This document shows, piece after piece, positions 6,461-13,522 of a stretch of 13,522 bases of DNA (positions within the stretch are counted from its first letter, which is position 1; every line of letters begins with the position of its first letter). The stretch comes from Rhodopirellula sp. Lineage in GTDB: Bacteria > Planctomycetota > Planctomycetia > Pirellulales > Pirellulaceae. The stretch lies in contig DOPG01000344.1 in NCBI GenBank assembly GCA_003513555.1, forward strand, positions 22,563-36,084, in the 5' to 3' direction. A program made the position numbers and the translations under genes. The notes beneath the pieces were generated by a model. The model was given only the letters and a program-made list of their open reading frames with translations, made no database searches and had not been told where the DNA came from.

Positions 6461-9400
6461 TCACCTGGCCAACCGCCAATTCCTCGGGGCTTGCTGAGCT
6501 TGCGATGGTTGCGATGGTTGGGCAGGCTGGAAGCTCGATGCCAACAACATGCGTTTCGAGTATTGCGGGACCGTCACTAACAATTGGGTCTGGTCATCCT
6601 CGTCAAGCTTGTCATTGCCGGGATCGCTGTCCAAGTCTGCCTGTTCGTATGACATGATCTGGAAATCAACCACTGCGACACCGCGTTGCAGCGTTTGGGC
6701 CTGCAGCACAAGCGTTGCTTCTGCGCCGGCATCAACATCTCCAATTTCCCATGTATCTTCGCTGCCCGGCAACCCGTAAATCCCTCTCTGGGGAATGACA
6801 CGAAGCAATTCAAGGCCCGGTGGCAGTGTAATCGCCGCAGTGACACCCGTTGCTTTTTCCGGACCAGCATTGGCCACAGTGAATGTCATTTCAACGATCT
6901 CACCCAACGCCGGGTTTTCATGATTCGCCTTCGCGGAAGCAGAGATATCGATCAACTTTGGATCAATGGCTACGGAAGAGTAATCGTTTTCAGATGTATC
7001 ACCATTATCAGGTTCACTGTTGGGGTCATACTGGTCCGATCGAATGACCTCAGCAGTGGTTACGACTTCCCGCTTTGAGTCGACCGTAACTACCAATTGC
7101 ATTGAAGCGGCTGACTGTGCAGGAATGCTTGGAATATCCCACAGCCCCAAAAACTTGTTGTACTCTCCGGCTCCGTTGGCAACCCGTACAAAGTTCAATC
7201 CATTGGGCAAAATAGAACGAACCACAACATTTGTTGCATCACTCGGCCCATCATTGAAGACAATCAACGTGTAGAAGAGTTCCTCGTTCTGATTTGGCGT
7301 CTCATCACTAACATCTACCACGACCCGGAGATCTGCGATCTGCGGGGTCACAGTGACGGCTGCATAGTCATCCTCAGACACATCGCCATTGTTGGGAATT
7401 GAATCAATATCGGGTTGGTGACACTGATAAACTTCTGCCTCCCTAATCAATGGATCAGGCACATCGATGCGGCCCTCGATCATCAACTGCGGGGCATCGC
7501 CAACTGCCACCTCGCCAACTTGCCAAAAACCGAGTGTTGGATCATAGACCCCTTGGCTCGGCTGGATTTCCAACACAAAGAAACCTGCTGGCAAAACGTC
7601 GCGAACGATAACCCCCGTGGCCGTCGAAGGGCCTTGATTGGTTAGCTCAAGTGTGAAAGTGACATTGCCACCGACATTGGGACTCGGATCGTCCACAACC
7701 TTTGTTAAGGCCAAATCAACCAACTGGGGCGTGAGACTGACACTGGCCTGATCATCTTCCGTTGGATCATTGTTACCCGGTGTGCTATCTGGATCAAATT
7801 GACTGGACGCGATCACTTCAGCAGTGTTGACTTTCTCTCCAAGACTGCTCACCGTCACAGTGATATCCAACTGCTCTTGGCCACCCTCTCCTATTGATGG
7901 GACTCGCCAAATTCCATTTCCAGATGAATTGTACGTACCTGACGTCGCTTCATAAGAAACAAAAGTAAGTCCAGCAGGAATCTGATCCAGCACTTGAACA
8001 TCCAGTGCTTCATCGGGGCCACTGTTATTCAAGGTAACGGTGTAAACAACATCCGTCAGCACACCTGGATGGTCATCGCTGACGGATTTGGTTATGGACA
8101 AATCGGCACTCGCCGTAGTGTTGGTGATAGACGCCTGGTCATCCTCATCATTCCCGTTACCATCAACTCCGTCATCGTTCCCGGGAGTACTATCAAAATC
8201 GAATTGATCCGCGGCAATCACCTCCGCACGATTGGTCCATGTTCCAGGCAAGTTCACATCAGTCACGATTTCCAACGTTGCCCCAGTATTCGGCGCAAGG
8301 GATGGAACTGACCAAACCCCATCCGAAAATGTCCCCACCGAAGGATCACTACTGGAAACGGTCACTCCGCTGGGAAAATTGTCCTGTACCTTGATGCCGG
8401 TTGCTGTATCAGGCCCCGCATTCTGAACTGTAAGTGTGTAAGTGAGTTCACCATTGACCGAAGGGCGGAATGGATCAGCTTCTTTATTGAGAGACAGATC
8501 AATGATCGTGGGTTGGACAGAAGCAGAGTCCTGATCATTCTCTCCCGGCACATTGTTACCAGGCGTAGAATTGGGATCAGCCTGATCGGCAGCAGTAATT
8601 TCGGCTGAATTCTCTTTGACTCCGATATTGTCTACCTGCGCGCCCAACTGCAGCGTGACAATTTCATCAGGATCGATCTGCCCAATCGTCCAGACACCGG
8701 TCCCACTATCAAATGTTCCACGGCTGGGCTGGTCAGCACTGTACGTCAATCCCTCCGGTAGCCTATCAGTCACAGCAACTCCAGTTGCCGCATCGGGCCC
8801 CAAGTTAGTGACAGTGATCGTGAAAACAGAAACTTGATTCACATCAGGACGCTCGTCATCGACCAACTTCTCGAGCTTCAAATCTGCGACTTGAGGTGTG
8901 ACCGTGGCAGACGCCTGATCATTCTCATCGGGATCATTATTATTGGGGCTGGAATTGAAGTCCGGTTGATTGGCAGTGAGCACTTCAGCAACATTTTCCA
9001 ATGCCCCTACATCAGTCACTTCCGCCGTGATATCCAGCGTCAAGACTTCACCATTTGCAACCTGACCTACATTCCACACCCCGCTTGTCCCGCTGTAGGA
9101 CCCACGTGACACAATGTGACTTTGATACGTCAGTCCCGCGGGTAGTGAATCCCTAACGGAAACCCCAGTTGCCTCCGTCGCTCGGGAATTGGTCAATGAC
9201 ACCGTAAAGTGGACAAGGTCACCTACATTAGGGCGCTCATTGTCAACCACTTTTGTGACCGACAGGTCGATCTGCTGACCAGTGACATTCACACTGGCTT
9301 GATCATCCTCGCTTGGAACGTTGTTGCCCGGTGTTGCATCGGGATCCAATTGGTCAAGGGTTTCTACCTGTACGACATTGGTCAATGGCGTATCGTTAGT

Positions 9401-12400
9401 AGATTGCGCGGTGATGGTCAGTGTTGCGGTCTGCTGCACCGCCAACTCACCAACATCCCAGATGCCCGAAGACGGCTCATAGGAACCTATCCCAGCGATT
9501 GCACGTTCAAAAGCGAGCCCGTCCGGCAAGACATCCTTTAAAGATACGCCCGTCGCAGGATCTTGTCCTCCATTGGTAACCGTGATTGTAAAATGAACGG
9601 ACTCACCAACATTTGGCTTGGCATTATCAACTTCTTTCGTGACCGAAAGATCTGCTGTCGCCAACTCGAAACTGGCCGAACCATAATCATCTTCGTTCGG
9701 ACCAGCATTTCCAGGTGTGCTATCGGAATCATACTGATCGACCGACTTCACCTCAGCAATATTCGTCGTCGACTCAATGGTGTTGACTACCGCATCGATG
9801 GTCAGGGTAGCCGTCGCTCCACTGGCAAGACTTCCAACAAACCATTCACCAACGCCAACGTTATAACTACCTGAATCCGCTGATGAGGTTGAGAATGACA
9901 GCCCCACCGGCAACTCATCTTTAACCACTAAATTGGTCGCATCGTTCGGCCCAGCGTTATTCACCTGCACCGTGTAACGAATGGGCTGACCAAAAATCGG
10001 CCGTGCAACGTCAACCTCCTTCGTGAGGCTAATATCAATCACGGGTGGTGTTACCGTGACAGTTTGCTGATCATCCTCCAATTCAATGCTATTACCCGGG
10101 GTACTATCCGGATCGTACTGATCCACGGAGAAAACCTGAGCCATATTCTGTTGCGGTTCAAAGCTGTCAACGCGTCCGACGATCGTCAACGTCCTCTGAG
10201 CCCCTGCCGGAATTGTCCCCACATCCCAAATCCCCGTCCCAGCGTTGTAACTGCTGCCCTGGGGTGTCTGACCTGACTTGAAAGTAATCCCATCAGGCAA
10301 CTGGTCAGTCACAACTACATTGGTTGCTGCGTTTGGCCCTTGATTGCTCACCACGATGGTAAACACCACATCCTGCCCAACATTGGCGCGGTCATTGTCG
10401 ACCGCTTTGGATAGTTCGAGATCGGCTTGCTGCGGTGTTAAGGCGACACTGCTCTGATCGTCTTCACCATCACTCCCATTGCCTGGCGTGCTATCGAGGT
10501 CTTCCTGGTCTGCCTTAGTAACTTGAGCCATATTGACCACGGCAGCAATATCCGTCACTCGTGCCTGAATCAGCAACTGCTCGAACCCTTGGCTTGGAAT
10601 CGCCCCAACCATCCACTGTCCCGTGGACGAGATATAGGTTCCAGTGCTTGCCGTGAAACCTTCAACGACAAGCCCGCTGGGCAAAAGATCCTGCACTTCA
10701 ACACCACTCGCATCACTCGGCCCGGCATTTGCGACACGCACTGTGAAGGCAACCGTATCATTCAAATTTGGCGTTGCATCATCTACCGTTTTGTTCACTG
10801 ACAGGTCAATCTGCGTTGCACCTATCGTTTGCGAGCCCTGATCATCTTCACTTGGATCATCATTGGCAGGCGTTGAGTTGGGATCCCACTGGTCACTTGT
10901 GAAGACCTCAGCTGTATTGGTGACCTCGTTGGCAGTCGTGGCTTTCGCAGTGATCGTAAGCGTGACACTGCTACCAACACTCAAGGAACCAATCTCCCAA
11001 ATTCCCGTGCCGCTTGTGTACTGCCCAACCGTTGCACTGCTGGAAACATACGTGAGCCCCACCGGCAACACGTCGCGCACCGAAACACCCGTCGCAACAT
11101 CCTGACCAGCGTTACTTACCTGAATATCGAAAGCAATGTCCTGCCCCACGCTGGGCGAATTATCGGACACACTCATCGTCAAAGAAAGATCTGCTTCGGG
11201 CGCCTGAATCGTCACCGCACTTTGATCGTCCTCGCTAGGGTCCCCGTTGCCGGGCGTACTATCGATGTCGACCTGATCTGCCGCTAACACTTCCGCCGTA
11301 TTGGTCTTGGGCCCAGGCGAGATTACGGTTCCCACAAGCGTCAGCGTTTGAGTCGACGCGGGCGCGATCGCCCCAACCGTCCAAACGCTGTTTCCAACAT
11401 TGTACTGCCCTTGAGTTGCTGAGGAATTCGCAAAAGTAATCCCCGCGGGTAACTCATCTCTGACCTCAACCCCGGTTGCCGTACTCGGCCCCTCATTGCT
11501 GATCTCAAGCTTATAGCTCACCGTATTGCCGACGATTACCAACGTGGGTTCAGCAGTTTTTACCAACGACAAGTCAATCGACTCCGTAACAAAACTGACC
11601 GTCGCTTGGTCGTCTTCGTTCGCTTGCTGACCGTTGCCCGGTGTACTGTTGGGATCGAACTGGTCAGAAGCACTTACCTCCGCAAAGTTTTCCCGTGCGC
11701 CGGCAGAAGTGACACGCCCGCTTAACACAAGCTGTGCGATGCTACCACTATTGACAGTACCAACCGTCCATAGTCCCGTCGAATTACTGTAACTGCCCTG
11801 CGTACCAGATGAGGACACAAACGTGACACCATCAGGCAATTGATCACTGACCGCAACGTTGGTAGCAACGTCGGGACCATTGTTAGTCAACTCAATCGTA
11901 AAGTTAACCACATCAGAAATATTCGGAGACGCGTTATCGATTGTTTTTGTCAAACTCAAATCAGCCTGGGAGAAATTCGCGAAGTCCCGAACAATGTTGG
12001 TCTCACCCACTGTTCCAACAATGTCTGCTTGCCCATCAATGTTGGCGGTTCCGGTGATTTCCAATTCAATTGCACCGACCTTTGTGAAGTCAGCAGCTCC
12101 ACCACCACCCGGAGCGAAGTCCGAGAACGGCAAAAACTCTTTTTGCGAAATACTTCCACCCGTCTGTGGAATCGCCAACGTGGCTGTGCTAAAGCGGCTT
12201 GCTGTTCCAATCACACCATCATTGGAGTACAGCCGAACCACTGCTTGGCTGCCAGCCAAGTCTGCGCCTACTTGCAATTGCAAACCAAGCGCGGACCCAC
12301 CATCCGTTAAATCAATGCTACCCAAACCCGTGTCGTTAATGACGGTCGCATCGCTATCAACACCATCCCAACTGACACGCCGCTCGCCATCTCCCTGCCC

Positions 12401-13012
12401 AGTCGACCCAAAGACAAGCAAACCAGGTAAACCAAGTGTCGTATCATTGACACTAAACTGTACTTGTCCCGTGTTGCTCGTAAGATTTACAAACAAATCA
12501 CGCTCTCCACCAATCACTTCGGGAGCGAGAACCGATGAAACAACAGGTACTCCATCGTTGGTGGTATCAGTGACTTGCTGAGTGGTCTGATTGAATGTGT
12601 CGATGCCCGTCACAATTGTTCCAGCAACGGCATCCGCACTAAACGTCGCCAAAGGCGAAACGCTTTGTTTCAACGTGCTGCCGGATACGGTCTGCGCGCC
12701 TTGGAACACAAAATAGCTACCGGCGGACTGACGGTTGAACGAATAGCGACCATCGCTGCCCGTGGTTGTCGTAGCGACTAGCTGATCAGCCGCTTGGTCA
12801 AAAACGCCATCACCATTATCGCGGTACAACGACAACGCAACCGAAGCGACCTCTTCACCAGCGTCATATCCGTTCCCCGAAAAATCATCAAAGACCAGCC
12901 CCGACACAGATGCCAAATCTGTCGCAACCAACAAACGTCGGTTTTCAAGGGCCTCAAGAAAAAGCCGCCGTCGTGGGCGCATCTGTGCGTCCCTTTTACG
13001 TTTTCTTCGCAT
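6461..13012 (-). CDS. Giant secreted surface protein with 14 DUF11-type repeats
   Basis: Starting at the ATG at 13012, the protein has about 2183 residues. This start has AGGA six bases upstream; an in-frame ATG at 13087 would add 25 residues ahead of the export motif and is less likely. Residues 1-13 are very basic, and 14-30 read RRRLFLEALENRRLLVA, matching the planctomycete extracellular signal (Planc_extracel). Residues about 33-110 form one SdrD/Cna-B-like domain (GNGYDAGEEV, then LYRDNGDGVFD). Residues about 130-345 are a beta-rich domain containing GGERDLFVNLTSN that I cannot name. Fourteen DUF11-type repeats fill about 350-2148, followed by a 35-residue tail rich in Q, P and S. No PEP-CTERM, LPXTG, dockerin or membrane anchor is visible. 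Mature protein is acidic and has one cysteine. DUF11 proteins are commonly cell-surface or matrix proteins; adhesion or envelope structure is the likely role, by inference. The gene stands alone, convergent with the TlpA-like gene. Confidence 0.93.
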   Translation of the reverse strand: MRRKRKRDAQMRPRRRLFLEALENRRLLVATDLASVSGLVFDDFSGNGYDAGEEVASVALSLYRDNGDGVFDQAADQLVATTTTGSDGRYSFNRQSAGSYFVFQGAQTVSGSTLKQSVSPLATFSADAVAGTIVTGIDTFNQTTQQVTDTTNDGVPVVSSVLAPEVIGGERDLFVNLTSNTGQVQFSVNDTTLGLPGLLVFGSTGQGDGERRVSWDGVDSDATVINDTGLGSIDLTDGGSALGLQLQVGADLAGSQAVVRLYSNDGVIGTASRFSTATLAIPQTGGSISQKEFLPFSDFAPGGGGAADFTKVGAIELEITGTANIDGQADIVGTVGETNIVRDFANFSQADLSLTKTIDNASPNISDVVNFTIELTNNGPDVATNVAVSDQLPDGVTFVSSSGTQGSYSNSTGLWTVGTVNSGSIAQLVLSGRVTSAGARENFAEVSASDQFDPNSTPGNGQQANEDDQATVSFVTESIDLSLVKTAEPTLVIVGNTVSYKLEISNEGPSTATGVEVRDELPAGITFANSSATQGQYNVGNSVWTVGAIAPASTQTLTLVGTVISPGPKTNTAEVLAADQVDIDSTPGNGDPSEDDQSAVTIQAPEADLSLTMSVSDNSPSVGQDIAFDIQVSNAGQDVATGVSVRDVLPVGLTYVSSSATVGQYTSGTGIWEIGSLSVGSSVTLTITAKATTANEVTNTAEVFTSDQWDPNSTPANDDPSEDDQGSQTIGATQIDLSVNKTVDDATPNLNDTVAFTVRVANAGPSDASGVEVQDLLPSGLVVEGFTASTGTYISSTGQWMVGAIPSQGFEQLLIQARVTDIAAVVNMAQVTKADQEDLDSTPGNGSDGEDDQSSVALTPQQADLELSKAVDNDRANVGQDVVFTIVVSNQGPNAATNVVVTDQLPDGITFKSGQTPQGSSYNAGTGIWDVGTIPAGAQRTLTIVGRVDSFEPQQNMAQVFSVDQYDPDSTPGNSIELEDDQQTVTVTPPVIDISLTKEVDVARPIFGQPIRYTVQVNNAGPNDATNLVVKDELPVGLSFSTSSADSGSYNVGVGEWFVGSLASGATATLTIDAVVNTIESTTNIAEVKSVDQYDSDSTPGNAGPNEDDYGSASFELATADLSVTKEVDNAKPNVGESVHFTITVTNGGQDPATGVSLKDVLPDGLAFERAIAGIGSYEPSSGIWDVGELAVQQTATLTITAQSTNDTPLTNVVQVETLDQLDPDATPGNNVPSEDDQASVNVTGQQIDLSVTKVVDNERPNVGDLVHFTVSLTNSRATEATGVSVRDSLPAGLTYQSHIVSRGSYSGTSGVWNVGQVANGEVLTLDITAEVTDVGALENVAEVLTANQPDFNSSPNNNDPDENDQASATVTPQVADLKLEKLVDDERPDVNQVSVFTITVTNLGPDAATGVAVTDRLPEGLTYSADQPSRGTFDSGTGVWTIGQIDPDEIVTLQLGAQVDNIGVKENSAEITAADQADPNSTPGNNVPGENDQDSASVQPTIIDLSLNKEADPFRPSVNGELTYTLTVQNAGPDTATGIKVQDNFPSGVTVSSSDPSVGTFSDGVWSVPSLAPNTGATLEIVTDVNLPGTWTNRAEVIAADQFDFDSTPGNDDGVDGNGNDEDDQASITNTTASADLSITKSVSDDHPGVLTDVVYTVTLNNSGPDEALDVQVLDQIPAGLTFVSYEATSGTYNSSGNGIWRVPSIGEGGQEQLDITVTVSSLGEKVNTAEVIASSQFDPDSTPGNNDPTEDDQASVSLTPQLVDLALTKVVDDPSPNVGGNVTFTLELTNQGPSTATGVIVRDVLPAGFFVLEIQPSQGVYDPTLGFWQVGEVAVGDAPQLMIEGRIDVPDPLIREAEVYQCHQPDIDSIPNNGDVSEDDYAAVTVTPQIADLRVVVDVSDETPNQNEELFYTLIVFNDGPSDATNVVVRSILPNGLNFVRVANGAGEYNKFLGLWDIPSIPAQSAASMQLVVTVDSKREVVTTAEVIRSDQYDPNSEPDNGDTSENDYSSVAIDPKLIDISASAKANHENPALGEIVEMTFTVANAGPEKATGVTAAITLPPGLELLRVIPQRGIYGLPGSEDTWEIGDVDAGAEATLVLQAQTLQRGVAVVDFQIMSYEQADLDSDPGNDKLDEDDQTQLLVTVPQYSKRMLLASSFQPAQPSQPSQAQQAPRNWRLAR
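6569..11965 (-). repeat. Array of 14 DUF11-type repeats, 128-residue period
   Basis: Repeat starts on the minus strand are at 11965, 11578, 11194, 10810, 10426, 10039, 9655, 9271, 8887, 8503, 8107, 7720, 7336 and 6952. Thirteen spacings are 128 or 129 residues except one of 132 (repeat 10, with an insert in its linker). Each unit opens [A/I/V]-D-[L/I], has N-x-G-P-x-x-A-T near residue 30, L-P-x-G near 44, a Trp near 66 in all 14, and a linker D-Q-x-D-x-[D/N]-S-T-P-G-N with E-[D/N]-D near 101-119. Repeats 12-14 are the most divergent. The units are protein-level repeats; at DNA level they have diverged considerably. Confidence 0.92.
12640..12935 (-). other. Export motif neighbour: SdrD/Cna-B-like domain of the giant protein
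   Basis: This segment encodes a single B-type domain following the export motif. It begins V-S-G-L-V-F-D-D and contains the acidic G-N-G-Y-D-A-G-E-E and D-N-G-D-G-V-F-D segments, then G-S-D-G-R-Y-S-F and A-G-S-Y-F-V. This order matches SdrD B-like domains, which fold as Ig-like beta sandwiches and often bind calcium through the acidic loops. It probably acts as a rigid spacer near the N-terminus. Confidence 0.7.
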
Positions 13013-13522
13013 CGCTATCCTGCTCTCAACAGAAGAAACCACTTTCCAAGTTGACGATTGTGTGACACACCGAAAACCAAAAAACAAGAGGCCTAGGCAA
13101 TTTAGAAGTAATGCACGGGTTTTACCCTTTGGGTTGACGTATTTAACAATCCATCACCCAAAATCCCCGCTAACAACTTGGTAGATAGCCGCGATAAACG
13201 AAAACCCTTGCTTCTCAACGGGCGTTGGAGACCACCGCTGCAACTTCAAAAAAGCAATGTTTTCGGGAACTTTCTCACAAATCAGTCAGTTCCACTGACC
13301 TACAGCGAGGACTGAAACGCGAAGGCTAGACAAAACAGGTCAAACAACCAGCAGCGGGAACATGGGCAACCCGACAAGCGAGACACAAGGAAACCTAGGC
13401 AAGACAGCGAAGATTTTTATTCCCGCTGGAGGACAGTAGAAAGTTGCTGATTTTTTTGAAAATTTTGCTACCGCTTGTCCGGCGAGCGGCATTCCAACGT
13501 TACCTATGGTTTGATCAGCCTT
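13013..13522. other. Upstream region of the giant gene, no gene recognised
   Basis: About 510 bases with no supported coding sequence. A ribosome site AGGA lies just before the 13012 start on the minus strand. The stretch holds a palindrome GCCTAGGC (13091-13098), alternating GGGT/ACCC segments (13117-13134), short inverted repeats GTCAG/CTGAC (13285-13299) and CCGCT/AGCGG (13472-13490), and an A/T-rich tract near 13450-13468. I could not pick out a confident promoter. Confidence 0.55.
13117..13134. promoter_or_regulatory. Alternating GGGT-TTT-ACCC-TTT-GGGT element upstream of the giant gene
   Basis: Three 4-base blocks separated by TTT let the central ACCC pair with either flanking GGGT, giving two mutually exclusive small hairpins. 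It lies about 105-122 bases before the giant gene start, so it may be in its promoter or 5' leader. The stems are only 4 bp, and function is speculative. Confidence 0.2.

Noticed and set aside
6569..11965. Repeat array considered as CRISPR or other DNA-level repeat element
   Set aside because: The period is about 384 bp, in frame with a single open reading frame, and conservation is at the protein level; there are no short identical repeats with spacers.
11859..12581. 240-codon open frame on the plus strand, antisense to the giant gene
   Set aside because: It lies entirely opposite a strongly supported coding region, has a low-complexity S/P/T-rich product and shows no domain or ribosome site. 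It is a by-product of codon use in the giant gene.
13013..13087. Upstream start at 13087 for the giant protein
   Set aside because: It adds 25 residues before the basic export motif and has no ribosome site, whereas 13012 has AGGA at suitable spacing and places the motif at the N-terminus.
13092..13402. Repeated CCTAGGCAA at 13092-13100 and 13394-13402
   Set aside because: Nine bases, two copies, no flanking similarity; likely chance.
13362..13439. 25-codon plus-strand open frame starting MGNPTSETQG
   Set aside because: Only a weak purine-rich sequence precedes it and nothing else supports coding; too short to claim.

Overview
The window looks like chromosomal DNA of a planctomycete, most likely a Pirellulaceae relative such as Rhodopirellula. 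The main evidence is a giant secreted protein whose N-terminus carries the arginine-rich LFLEALENRRLL motif of the planctomycete extracellular signal (Pfam Planc_extracel). The rest of the content agrees: a secreted sulfatase, a secreted SGNH esterase and a helical-domain/TlpA thioredoxin fusion. Base composition is near balanced, Shine-Dalgarno sequences are mostly weak or absent, and intergenic gaps are long. The family assignments rest on motifs; the lineage is an inference.

Layout, left to right. Bases 1-1534 (minus) hold most of an arylsulfatase-type gene whose 3' end lies outside the window. Bases 1970-2749 (minus) encode a PrsW-like membrane protease, and 2811-4232 (minus) a secreted SGNH/GDSL hydrolase. 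These three genes all point left. SGNH and PrsW are 61 bp apart and could be one transcript; the sulfatase follows a 435-bp gap with a terminator-like hairpin. A 533-bp divergent region (4233-4765) separates them from a plus-strand TlpA-like thioredoxin protein (4766-6247). That gene converges on a minus-strand giant gene (start 13012, stop 6461). The convergent gap holds an eight-copy 7-bp tandem repeat and two hairpins. The right 435-510 bp is upstream DNA of the giant gene.

The giant protein (about 2183 residues) dominates the window. It has the planctomycete export signal, one SdrD/Cna-B-like domain, a beta-rich domain of about 210 residues, then 14 DUF11-type repeats of almost constant length (128-129 residues, one of 132), and a short Q/P/S-rich tail with no recognised anchor. 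The repeats strictly alternate between A-D-L and I/V-D-L openings and show hints of a four-repeat period, so the array probably grew by multi-repeat duplication. Every repeat ends in an acidic D-Q-x-D-x-[D/N]-S-T-P-G-N...E-D-D type linker, which may bind calcium.

Working together: the sulfatase and SGNH hydrolase fit extracellular processing of sulfated and acylated polysaccharides, PrsW could act in envelope signalling, TlpA in envelope thiol redox, and the giant protein on the cell surface. These links are inferences from location and family. I see no CRISPR array, transposase, phage gene, rRNA or tRNA, and no multi-gene system that I can call new. The most distinctive object is the giant repeat protein and its higher-order repeat structure.
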